From Trichomonas vaginalis G3 (Eukaryota > Parabasalia > Trichomonadida > Trichomonadidae), in NCBI RefSeq assembly GCF_026262505.1, contig NC_067208.1:6705962-6769961 (forward strand): DNA of 64,000 bases, in the 5' to 3' direction. Below are positions 30,523 through 38,880 of the stretch, in pieces. The position numbers were made by a program, and so were the translations under genes. The notes under the pieces are model-generated. The model did not search any database. It saw nothing but the letters and a program-made list of their open reading frames with translations, and was not told the origin of the DNA. Each line of letters starts with the position of its first letter. Position 1 is the first letter of the stretch.

Positions 30523-30569
30523 GGGGCTAGAAGGGGCGCAGCCCCTGGAAGCCCCAATACCTTTTTTTT
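30523..30569 (-). repeat. Element 1 right terminal inverted repeat with hairpin
   Basis: Read inward: eight A, GGTATTGGGGCTTCCAGG, then GGCTGCGCC, then CCTTCTAGCCCC. It matches the left end except inside the hairpin. Confidence 0.85.
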
Positions 30570-30575
30570 TAAATA
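30570..30575. other. Right target-site duplication of element 1 (TAAATA)
   Basis: TAAATA follows the T-run of the right end and matches 4884-4889. Confidence 0.85.
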
Positions 30576-31372
30576 TCAAAAGAAGGAGAATTTTTTAAAA
30601 CAATAATAAATATGAAAAGAAGAAAAAATTTTTAAAACAATGATAAATATGAAAAGAAAGAGAATTTCATAAAACAATGATAAATATGAAAATAAAGAGA
30701 ATCCAATAAAACAATGATAAATATGAAAATAAAGAGAATTCTCTCAAACAATGAAAAATATGAAATGAAAGGGAATTATATTAAACAATGATAAATATGA
30801 AAAGAAAGAGAATAAGTTTCATGTTAACATCAGCACCATGCTCAACTAGGAATTGGACAATACAATTTCTGTTGAATTTGTATTGATAGCAATACTAAGA
30901 GGGCATTCATTAATATCGAAAAAATTTCATAAAATAATGATAAATATGAAAATATAGAGAAAGTCATAGAACAATGATAAATGTGAAAAGAAAGAGAATT
31001 TCATAAAACAATGATAAATATGAAAATAAAGATAATGTAAAAAAACAATGATAAATATGAAAATAAAGAGAATATTATAAAACAGTGATAAATATGAAAA
31101 GAAAGAGAATTTCATAAAACAATGATAAATATGATAATAATGTGAATCCAATAAAACAAAGACAAATATGAAAAGAAAGAGAATTTCATAAAACAATGAT
31201 AAATATGAAAATAAAGAGAATTCTCTCAAACAATGAAAAATATGAAATGAAAGGGAATTATATTAAACAATGATAAATATGAAAAGAAAGATAATGTAAT
31301 AAAACAATGATGAATATGAAAAGAAAGAGAATAGAATAAAACAATGATAAATATGAAGAGAAAGAGATTATA
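30576..31372. repeat. 36-37 bp minisatellite, right block
   Basis: The same AAAACAATGATAAATATGAA-based units as at 4310-4889. They are interrupted by one ankyrin repeat remnant near 30810-30915 (DINECPLSIAINTNSTEIV on the minus strand, with a frameshift). Some minus-strand frames through the array stay open and encode Phe/Ile/Leu/Tyr-rich stretches (ILFIFIFIIVF). Confidence 0.85.
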
Positions 31373-31689
31373 AATTTTGTTGATAACTTCTCCATTAGTA
31401 AGTAAATAAGATGCAACATGATAATTTCCAAAAAGCATACTTTCCTCTATTGAATTAAAAGTTTGTCCAAAATTTGTTTTAAGGTAGTCAGCAATTTCAT
31501 AGTTTCGATAATCTAATGCTGTACTAATCATTCTATCAAATGATTTACCTTCATCAATCATTTGCATAAAAATGTTTATATTCCCACCTTGAACAGCATA
31601 TTTTTCGGAGTAATAAGTGTATTTAGCTCCTAAATTTTTCAAGTAATTGAAACACAATTCTGATCTGTAGAAAATAGCACAATCAAGTA
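31373..31689 (-). pseudogene. Ankyrin-repeat (DUF3447-type) gene, central piece
   Basis: The minus strand encodes CAIFYRSELCFNYLKNLGAK, YAVQGGNINIFMQMIDEGKS, FDRMISTALDYRNYEIADYL and FGNYHVASYLLTNGEVINKI, a typical DUF3447/ankyrin segment of trichomonads. It is cut upstream by element 2 at 31689/31690 and runs downstream into minisatellite. Joining its 5' edge to 50950 through one CAAGTA gives an open frame (KVTLLDCAIF). Confidence 0.85.
31684..31689. other. Left target-site duplication of element 2 (CAAGTA)
   Basis: CAAGTA here and at 50950-50955 flank the 299-bp inverted repeats exactly. Confidence 0.9.
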
Positions 31690-31988
31690 AGTAGTATATG
31701 ATGCGGGTTTTGTGACTTTTTTTGTAAACGTAAGAATTCATACAATATCGAGCGATTTTGTATCATTTTTTTTAACATATGAAGTAAAAAATGTATGATT
31801 CTTACGGTTTTTATTCTTACGTTTTTGAATAAATCAAGATTTAAAAAATTTTCAAAATTGTAAGACATTTACACTAAACCCATACATAATGAAATAAAAA
31901 AAAATAAAAAAATAAAAAAATAAACTTTAAAAATTCATGTCTTACATTTTTGAATAATTTATTTTTTTAATTCGTAAGAAAATGAGTG
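31690..31988 (+). repeat. Element 2 left terminal inverted repeat (299 bp)
   Basis: It begins AGTAGTATATGATGCGGG and matches the complement of 50651-50949 over its whole length. It includes the first seven coding bases (ATGAGTG) of the terminal genes. An inner CGTAAGAATTCATAC and GTATGATTCTTACG pair can form a stem. The repeat therefore supplies the same promoter to both outermost genes. Confidence 0.93.
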
Positions 31989-32461
31989 GATCAAGATTCG
32001 TAACCGTCAATCAATTAATGGATGCTCTTTCACCAGTTCTTGAAAATGTTAAACAAGTAGATGTTTATTTCGATGATTATGTAGAAAGTTTATATTATAA
32101 AGGTAAGTTTAATATTAAACCTATTGCTTTTGCATTTGATAATAAATTAATTGAAAATGTAAAAATTTGGGAATTAATTCTGAATATTGAATTTATAACA
32201 AATATTAATGATAAATGGTTTAAACGAATTTCAACCACAAAAGTTCTTTGTAAATTAATGATCAAAACTGAGGCCAAAGAATTTCATGAATTTACATATC
32301 ATCCAAATAAAGTTTCAGAACTAGAAAATGAAAAACTTCAGAAAAAATTAAACGATAGACTTTCAAATGATCGTATTGAAAAAATAAATAAACTAACAGA
32401 AGTTGCATTTAATAATGAAATATTTGATGAATATAACCTTGAACTCAGTGATGGGCTTTAA
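31982..32461 (+). CDS. Conserved element protein family A (element 2 copy)
   Basis: This intact 159-residue protein, SRFVTVNQLMDALSPVLENV, VDVYFDDYVESLYYKGKFNI, KPIAFAFDNKLIENVKIWEL and KWFKRISTTKVLCKLMI, has a charged helical C-terminus. It aligns with the element 1 gene at 20454-20878. The start codon lies in the terminal repeat, behind TTTATTTTTTTAATTCGTAA, the same leader as the gene at the other end. No function is known to me. Confidence 0.65.
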   Translation: MSGSRFVTVNQLMDALSPVLENVKQVDVYFDDYVESLYYKGKFNIKPIAFAFDNKLIENVKIWELILNIEFITNINDKWFKRISTTKVLCKLMIKTEAKEFHEFTYHPNKVSELENEKLQKKLNDRLSNDRIEKINKLTEVAFNNEIFDEYNLELSDGL

Positions 32462-32838
32462 GGACCCGGGCTCAACGAGTCATGATTTATGAAATCAATT
32501 ATTTGATTCATTCTTTCTTCAATAATTTCTATTCTTTTTGTTAAATCATCAATTTTCATTAATGAGGTGATTCTTGATTGAGGAATAGATTTCAAACTAA
32601 CCACTCCTTTTATTTTTGAAATTTTGAATCCATCAACTTTAAACATTTTATTCAATTTACATGTTGTCAATTCTTCAAATAATTTTTTATTATTAGCATA
32701 ATAGTCATTAAATTCATCAACAGATGAAAAAATTTTTATTTCAGTAATTGGTTTAACAACGTTTATTTTTTGTTGAACATTTTCACTTTCATTTATTTCT
32801 TCATCCTCTGTTTCATTTATTTTTAAAATCGGTTTCAT
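32458..32838 (-). CDS. Unknown 126-residue protein with KLNKMF-type motif
   Basis: The intact protein has an acidic N-terminus (NETEDEEINESENVQQ). A compact domain FSSVDEFNDYYANNKKLFEE, LTTCKLNKMFKVDGFKISK and a helical end (IDDLTKRIEIIEERMNQIID) follow. The 'LTT-x-KLNK-x-F-x-(V/I)-x-G-(F/Y)-K-I' pattern looks like a small helix-turn-helix-type domain, but I cannot name the family. The gene ends tail-to-tail with family A, overlapping by four bases. Confidence 0.55.
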   Translation of the reverse strand: MKPILKINETEDEEINESENVQQKINVVKPITEIKIFSSVDEFNDYYANNKKLFEELTTCKLNKMFKVDGFKISKIKGVVSLKSIPQSRITSLMKIDDLTKRIEIIEERMNQIIDFINHDSLSPGP

Positions 32839-32904
32839 TTATCATTAAATAAAAATTAGAATATAAGTGATGAAATATATTTTTTAATTAATATTAAATC
32901 AGAA

Positions 32905-33141
32905 ATGGCGGCGGGATTCTTTAAAAAATTATGGGATGGAATTAAGAAAGCTGCAGGTTGGGTTTATAAAAAGGTTATTAAACCTGTTGCAAACTTTTTG
33001 GCACCAGTAGCGAAAACGGCAGGAACTATCATAGGTGGAGTATTAGGTACTAAAGCAGGTAATCCGGCGATGGGAGCACAAGCAGGTAACGCAATTGGTG
33101 GAATTGCTGAAGGAATACTTAATAAAATAGGAGGTAAATAG
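32905..33141 (+). CDS. Amphipathic small protein 1 (candidate membrane-active virion peptide)
   Basis: 78 residues: an amphipathic basic helix (MAAGFFKKLWDGIKKAAGWV), then VKTAGTII-like hydrophobic segments and a Gly/Ala-rich tail (GGVLGTKAGNPAMGAQAGNA). It shares its first eleven residues with the convergent gene at 33166-33381. The pattern recalls membrane-lytic peptides of non-enveloped viruses such as adenovirus protein VI. The start follows ATATATTTTTTAATTAATAT. Confidence 0.6.
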   Translation: MAAGFFKKLWDGIKKAAGWVYKKVIKPVANFLAPVAKTAGTIIGGVLGTKAGNPAMGAQAGNAIGGIAEGILNKIGGK

Positions 33142-33165
33142 TGGAAAAATAAATAAATATTATTT

Positions 33166-33381
33166 TTATCTTAGTATTGGTTGTAGTCTTTGATAAACTT
33201 TTTCTCCTTTATTTAATATTTCTCTTATTGGGGCAGCTTTTGGTGTTATTGATTCAGCAACGTCACTAATTGCTTCTTTATTCTTAAATATCCAATTTGC
33301 TCCTTTCTTCATTGTTTCCCAAACTTTATGCGCTCCTCTTTTTACTTTATCCCACAGTTTCTTAAAGAATCCTGCAGCCAT
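33166..33381 (-). CDS. Amphipathic small protein 2
   Basis: 71 residues starting MAAGFFKKLWDKVKRGAHKV and continuing MKKGANWIFKNKEAISDVAE, with a helical basic end (EKVYQRLQPILR). It is convergent with, and N-terminally identical to, the protein at 32905 (MAAGFFKKLWD), so the two are duplicates with diverged tails. Likely the same class of virion peptide. Confidence 0.6.
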   Translation of the reverse strand: MAAGFFKKLWDKVKRGAHKVWETMKKGANWIFKNKEAISDVAESITPKAAPIREILNKGEKVYQRLQPILR

Positions 33382-33451
33382 AGTTGATTATTTCATTAAA
33401 ATTAAAAATTCATTTTCATCTTTCAATTTTGATTTTTTTATTTAATAATAA

Positions 33452-35090
33452 ATGACGACTAACTATTTGGTGCCAAACACTAAACCAATTAATGGAAATG
33501 TGTTTCATTCATTCGAAAAGATAAATGAAATATTCGCAAAGAATGACGGAAGAAGATATTATAGAGAACTTGAAAGTTCATGCTATGACTCTGATGCTCC
33601 ATATTTTGATGATAAACAAACTCATTTAAGAATTACAAATCCGGCTCATGATGTGAACCAATTAGGTGACACATATATTAAACGCAAAGTTAAAGCAACT
33701 CTAGTTTCAAATAAAGCTTTCACATGTGATGCCGCTTTTAAATGTATGCGTTTATTCGTTGGTTACAAATCATCAAATCAAAGCTTTAAACAATTAGAAG
33801 TAGAAACCGAAAGAGGTGATGCCGGTTATCTTCAGATGGATTGCGCCCGTGAATCTTTCGCATTTGCAACATATAAACCAAAATCAGAAAGGAAAGTTAA
33901 AAAGTTTGTTCATTCGTTATATAATAATGTTCAAAAATATGATAACTCAGTATGTGGTAAATATATTGACCCTTCAGAAGTTTTCAAGAAAGCAAATGAA
34001 GAAGTTGATATCACTTTTGATATGATTATTCCGGTAAATGATTTGTTAGCATTTCAGGCGTTCGATGATTATCCTAAATCATTTGGTGAAATCATTCTTA
34101 AATATTATGTTTTCAGGGATACTTTAGTATTTTGTCAGGTTGACCCGTTAAGAGTTGCTGATTTACAAAATTACGTTTATGAAAAGATAACTGATGAAAA
34201 TTATGAAAAGATTATGAATCATGTTTATAAATATGATCGCAAATTCCAACAAATCGGACTTCCTACCAAATTAATTACAAGCTTAGCCGCTACATCTGCT
34301 GACGCAACAGTTGATGACGTTATTATTTCATGCACAAAGATGGAAGTTTTAGAGGATAAATGTATTACACCAGGATACGGTTTAATTGAAGAATCAGTTA
34401 AAGCAATACCACGTTTATTCAGTAAGGAAGATCCATTCATGATTCCAGCTCAACATATTGACGTTCGTTCACTAAATGGAGGTTGCATCACTCCTGAAGG
34501 TATTAGCTCAGATTTCTCATACGCTCTTCATAATGTTACAGATGTTGTGTTAGCATTTCCGAAGAATGCAATGCAAAGAACAGTTTTAGAAAATCCAATG
34601 CTTCGAGGTCTTCAGGTCACTATAGATTCCAGAAACTTCCCCGATCAAGCGATGACCACAGTGGGTGACATATTCTTTACACGTATGCTTCAAGCTTCTG
34701 ATTTAGATGGAGTGAATGAATGCACAGAAGAATACGAGGACTCATTAACTAGACCACTGAATGATGATAATGGCACCATTAGCTAGAACATGGAAAGACC
34801 AAACTTCATTCTTATGCACTATTCCAGTTCAACGTGATGGAGCGGGTATATTCTTTGATGGATTAGAAACTTTCAACTCACAAGTTACAGTACAAGTGAA
34901 AGCTTATCCAATCATTCAGGGTGTAAATGACACTTACTGTTCAAAGGTGACAAATCCTCCTCAGGTTTGGTTTACTAGGACTACGTATTGGACATGGACA
35001 CCGGATGAAGGTTTGAAATATCATCCAACAGGTACACCACCACAGTATAGAAGTTCATATGATGAAATATTGATGAATAGAAATGTATAA
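33452..35090 (+). pseudogene. Major capsid protein of element 2, single frameshift
   Basis: The 5' frame (444 codons) has ITPEGISSDFSYALHNVTDV, VLAFPKNAMQRTVLENPML, RGLQVTIDSRNFPDQAMTT and VDITFDMIIPVNDLLAFQAF, fitting a Polinton-type double jelly-roll capsid protein but diverged from elements 1 and 3. A one-base shift near 34775 (repeated GATGATAATGG) moves the C-terminus to another frame: LARTWKDQTSFLCTIPVQRD, GAGIFFDGLETFNSQVTVQV, QVWFTRTTYWTWTPDEGL. Together about 545 codons, the expected length. One base change would restore it, so the gene is young or the base is an assembly error. Confidence 0.7.
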
Positions 35091-35114
35091 AATTATAAAT
35101 TTATTTTTGATTAA

Positions 35115-35930
35115 ATGGATTTAAATTCTGAAGAATTAGCGGGAGTATATAATACATACGTAGATGATATGATTAATGAAGCATTGAGTGATAATAGAAA
35201 TGCTCTATCTAAGGAAAAATTAATGAAAATTCCATATTCTGAATGTTACTTAAATTCAATCACTGCAGCAATTGGTAAACAAAATAAAGGTAAAACATTA
35301 ACGATATTAAAACAAATTATCATTATTGCTAACACTTCCCCCCATTCACATGTGTTAATTTATATCAACCGTTCAGGTTCACCTTCAGATGATACATTTG
35401 AATCTTTAAAGCATTTAATCAAAATTCCAATTATTTATTTATCACAAGAAGAAGCAGAAGATTATTTAAAAAACTTTTTAATGTATAAAGAATTATATAA
35501 TACAATCAAGAAGCAAGGATTAGAGGATAAAATTATTGATAAACAACGGGATGAATTATTTGAAACACTTTCTATTTCAAATTTTGATAGAGAATTTTTG
35601 CATTCACTCATTTTTCTAGATGATGCGGTGAAATCAAAACTAATAACAAATGAGAAATCATATTTTAATCAGTTATTAACTCAATGTCGACACATTCAGT
35701 GTTCATTCTTCATGGCTGTTCAATACTTCAAAGCATTAAGCACAAACATTAAATCAAATCTATCAACACTTTTCATTTTCAGTGGTTTTAGTCGTCAACA
35801 GTTGAACGTTATGCTTTATCAAGTGAATTTACCAATGAGCATTAATGAACTTTACACACAATATCAACAATTAGGTGAACATGGAAAAATAATAGTTGAT
35901 TTAAATAAAGGATGTGTTAAATTTGATTAA
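35115..35930 (+). CDS. Genome-packaging ATPase (FtsK/HerA-like, A32 type)
   Basis: This intact 271-residue protein has Walker A AAIGKQNKGKTLTI and Walker B FLHSLIFLDDAVKS. The later strand CSFFMAVQYFKALSTNIKSN carries the glutamine expected after the strand. It pumps the element DNA into the capsid. The gene directly follows the capsid gene, 24 bases after its end, as in other Polintons. The start follows AAATTTATTTTTGATTAA. Confidence 0.78.
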   Translation: MDLNSEELAGVYNTYVDDMINEALSDNRNALSKEKLMKIPYSECYLNSITAAIGKQNKGKTLTILKQIIIIANTSPHSHVLIYINRSGSPSDDTFESLKHLIKIPIIYLSQEEAEDYLKNFLMYKELYNTIKKQGLEDKIIDKQRDELFETLSISNFDREFLHSLIFLDDAVKSKLITNEKSYFNQLLTQCRHIQCSFFMAVQYFKALSTNIKSNLSTLFIFSGFSRQQLNVMLYQVNLPMSINELYTQYQQLGEHGKIIVDLNKGCVKFD

Positions 35931-35970
35931 CTTTTTATAATTAATTTTTATTTTTTATTTATAATTAAAC

Positions 35971-36871
35971 ATGACAGAAATAGCAAATCTTTTACAGGTT
36001 CCATTAAAACAAGGGACAAACAAAAAGGGGTGTGTATAATAGAACTATGAAAGTTCCAGACGGAATGAAAGAATTAGTTCATATTGTTGCTGGTCTTCAA
36101 AAAGATGTTAAACAAATGAGAAACGTTTTAACATTACCAGAAGCTCAAGCATATGCCAAACGTCATGGTCCAAATTGGGAAGCACATGAAGCAGACATTA
36201 CAGGTCCAAATGGAAAACCTGATGGTATAAATGAAGTTTTCGTTACTGATGGTCGAGGTAATATTAAAGTCATAAATGGTTACAAATTAACTGTATCTGA
36301 TTATCCTAAACGTAAAGCATATAATGAATGTTATCCTATGCAATTTGATGAAAATGGAAAAGCTGTTAAACAATACATTGGAGAAGGTGAACATGGTCCA
36401 ATTAATTCATACCGTCATAATCCATATTCTTATTTCAATGAAGAATTAAACGCTATTGAAGAAGGACCGGATGGATTACCACAATATGTTAATCAGTTTG
36501 ATGGTCAATATGCAAATTTGAGACCTGAAATTCCAGCTAAGAAATTCTTTAAAGTTGCTTTATTCGATCCAGTGTTCAATGAACAGAAAGAAGCAATGAA
36601 AGCAGAATTTAAACCAATTCAAGTGGCAAGAATTTCTTCATCTTCACTTGCAGAAGCGTTCAAGGAATTGATAAAGAAACCACTTTATTCTCAACAAGGT
36701 TATAACTTTGATTTAATTAAAGAAAGTGATAGACGTAAATTAGAAAAATCAGATGGTTTTAAGAATGCATGTAATGAAATGATTAAAGATATTGTAAATG
36801 ATAAAATAAGACTGGAAGAAACTCAAAGCAATATCAATAACATAATTGGTGCAGTTACAAAGAAAGTATAA
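35971..36871 (+). CDS. Conserved virion-type protein ([11 protein letters not shown] motif)
   Basis: The promoter box and ATG at 35971 ([20 protein letters not shown]) precede a one-base shift near 36025. The open frame then reads [60 protein letters not shown] and [14 protein letters not shown]. The block D-x-x-G-x-x-D-G-I-x-E-V-x-V-x-x-(G/N)-G-x-I-x-x-(V/I)-NGY-x-x-x-x-SD(Y/W)P recurs, as I recall it, in structural genes of NCLDV- and Polinton-like viruses. That is memory of a pattern, not a search. Coiled ends ([20 protein letters not shown]). Confidence 0.5.
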
Positions 36872-36953
36872 GCAAACAATGATGAACCTTGGGATATTAC
36901 CGTAACAACTAAATAAAACTTTAAATATATTTTTCTTTTTTATTCAATTATAA

Positions 36954-37654
36954 ATGAGAAGACGTTTCACAAGTCAAAAGAACACTAACGCAAAAGCAGA
37001 GATTACGGTTGGTTATAACGTAAATGATGATAAATCACGAATTATTCAAAATGTTAAAGTTAATGTTAGCCCTGAATTAACAAGGTCAGCAACTCAACCA
37101 AATTTATTAACTCGTGACTTACCGAAGAATGAGGAGAATGAAGAAAACCATGAGAATGGAGACCCAATCATTTTATCTGAACCCGGTAAAGAACCGTTGA
37201 AATCCCCACTTATCCAACATACCCCCCACCTCTTTCATCAAACATCGAGAACCCAGGAATATACGATTCCAGTCGCAATGCGCCATATAAAATAGACATT
37301 AATTCTGAATTAATGAAAATTTACCGTGATATAATAACTGATAATTATGATTCAATAATAAATTTAATTGATCAATCCGGTTTAATTATTTTACCTTATG
37401 AATCATTAATTCACATTATCGCCATTCTTTGTGATGTTCAAGATTCAGACGTTAAGATTCAATTTTTCATAGATGATGAGGTTTCATGCTGCGGAACAGT
37501 TGCAAAAATAAATCCTATAAAGGATATTAGCACAATTAAGATATCAAAGAACGGAACAACAACTGAACTTCATTTAACATATAATGATATTTATAATAAA
37601 ATAGTTGATGAATATAAAATATCACTTGAAAAATTCTTTGTTAAGGCCATTTAA
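36954..37654 (+). pseudogene. Conserved element protein family B (element 2 copy), one frameshift
   Basis: The start MRRRFTSQKNTNAKAEITVG is behind ATATATTTTTCTTTTTATTC. A shift in the C-run near 37215 joins the first frame to PPLSSNIENPGIYDSSRNAP, then SLIHIIAILCDVQDSDVKIQ, FIDDEVSCCGTVAKINPIKD and LTYNDIYNKIVDEYKISL. The last two blocks align with the element 1 gene at 21712-22282, including the CC pair. It could instead be two genes, with a start at 37313; the continuous frame upstream of 37313 favours one. Confidence 0.55.
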
Positions 37655-38130
37655 TATTCAAGCATTAACATTATTGAATAATAATCCTTTGAATCATAAT
37701 CAATAATAATTGACCTTTCACCAGTTTCTATCGTTTGTTTTATTTCTTTTTGTTCCCCACTATCTGGATCGGTCATTGTAATTGTTTTTGTTATAGTATC
37801 AGCTTTATCTTTAACTTCAATCTTTTTTCCATCAGGATATTTAAACCAAAATTCCAAAAATTCGATATTGTCAATCTGTTCATATTTTAATCTATCAATT
37901 ACATTTTTAATACCATCTGAAAATCTTATGAAATGGTCATTATATGGGTTTGATTGAACTAAATTTGAATGAAGTGAAATATAACCCGATGATGAATATG
38001 ACATTGACTCATATTTTCTGAAAACACTGAAATTTATAACATGAATGAATTTCTTATTCGTTGAATTTATGAATTCTTGAGGTAATCTTATTCTAGTTTT
38101 ATTTATCACTGGAAAATAACGCTTTACCAT
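37651..38130 (-). CDS. Conserved element protein X-like (candidate minor capsid)
   Basis: I place the start at 38130 (MVKRYFPVINKTRIRLPQEF) because 38131-38149 is the bidirectional AT-rich promoter shared with the plus-strand gene. The product (159 residues) has GYISLHSNLVQSNPYNDHFI, IEFLEFWFKYPDGKKIEVKD and ends YYSIMLMLEY. This end matches the pattern of protein X of element 1. The strand pattern suits a single jelly-roll minor capsid protein. Not proven. Confidence 0.5.
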   Translation of the reverse strand: MVKRYFPVINKTRIRLPQEFINSTNKKFIHVINFSVFRKYESMSYSSSGYISLHSNLVQSNPYNDHFIRFSDGIKNVIDRLKYEQIDNIEFLEFWFKYPDGKKIEVKDKADTITKTITMTDPDSGEQKEIKQTIETGERSIIIDYDSKDYYSIMLMLEY

Positions 38131-38149
38131 ATTTTTAATCGTAATAAAA
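38131..38149. promoter_or_regulatory. Bidirectional promoter box
   Basis: ATTTTTAATCGTAATAAAA lies between two divergent ATG codons only 19 bases apart. Each direction shows the ATTTTTA box followed by TAAAAATG, a compact bidirectional version of the structural-gene box. Confidence 0.6.
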
Positions 38150-38856
38150 ATGTCAATTATCAATATTATTTCGAATAATAGTTGTGAATTAAATTTAACA
38201 GTTAGAATTTATAATGTTACTCTCGTTTCTGTGAGTGGTAAATTTAATCCCATTCTTTTAGACCCTTCAGATTATATATCATTTATTAAAGATGACCTTG
38301 AAAAAACGTATGATATGTATATAAATAATGTGATAACGAAATGGGATATTAACACAATTTTAAGTTATTTAAATGAATCATTTATCGTTTGGTATGAAGA
38401 AAATTTTAAATCAAAACCTGATAAACTTTTTGAACTTGATGAAATAAATAACCTTATTAAATTCCCGCTGAAAATTAAATTTTGTACTCCTCATCTTCGT
38501 TCATTGTTGGGGATATTAAATTTGAAAAAGATGTTGGGGATGTTTTGTATTCTGACACTGGTTCCAATTTCATTTTAATCAAATGTGATAAAGTTAATAC
38601 CCCAATGAGATTTTCACATCAAACATTAGACCCTAACTCTTACCCATCAATACAAAACATTTTATCCATCAACTTAAACATATTTTCTTTATCATATCCG
38701 TTTCAATTATCCGGGAATTCATTTATTCTTCATTCAAAAGATTTATCAAATATTAAATTTAGAATAACTGACCTATTTGATTGTGATTTAGAATTTATGA
38801 ATGAAATATTATGGCAATTTCAAATAGAAAAAATAGCTGATGAGATAACAGATTAA
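38150..38856 (+). pseudogene. Candidate penton protein of element 2, one frameshift
   Basis: The first frame (MSIINIISNNSCELNLTVRI, VTLVSVSGKFNPILLDPSDY) shifts near 38490 into FIVGDIKFEKDVGDVLYSDT, FILIKCDKVNTPMRFSHQTL, LSNIKFRITDLFDCDLEF and NEILWQFQIEK. The ending 'L-S-N-I-x-F-x-(I/L)-T-D-x-F, then NE-x-x-W-x-F-x-I' is the last-strand pattern of Polinton single jelly-roll pentons. About 235 residues in total, a usual penton size. Divergent from the gene at 37651-38130. Confidence 0.45.
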
Positions 38857-38880
38857 ATATTTATTTTTAAATCATAATAA

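Larger units (their letters stand above)
4890..30569. mobile_element. Element 1: Maverick/Polinton-type virus-like element, decaying, no polymerase found
   Basis: The element is 25,680 bp between inverted ends, with a 6-bp TAAATA duplication. It carries an rve-type integrase, an FtsK/HerA-like packaging ATPase, a major capsid protein, a candidate penton, a fibre-like protein, a DNA adenine methyltransferase and KilA-N proteins, the gene set of a virus-like Maverick/Polinton. I could not find motifs of a B-family polymerase (SLYPS, DTDS) in any readable frame. Many genes contain one or more frameshifts, often in short homopolymers. Its gene families match both element 2 (fibre, families A and B) and element 3 (capsid type, family C). 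Confidence 0.88.

Noticed and set aside
31683-31868. Minus-strand frame of 61 codons (MSYNFENFLNLDLF) and its twin at 50771-50956
   Set aside because: Both lie in the terminal inverted repeats of element 2 and are identical because the repeats are; they overlap the repeat stem and have no promoter box or homology I recognise.
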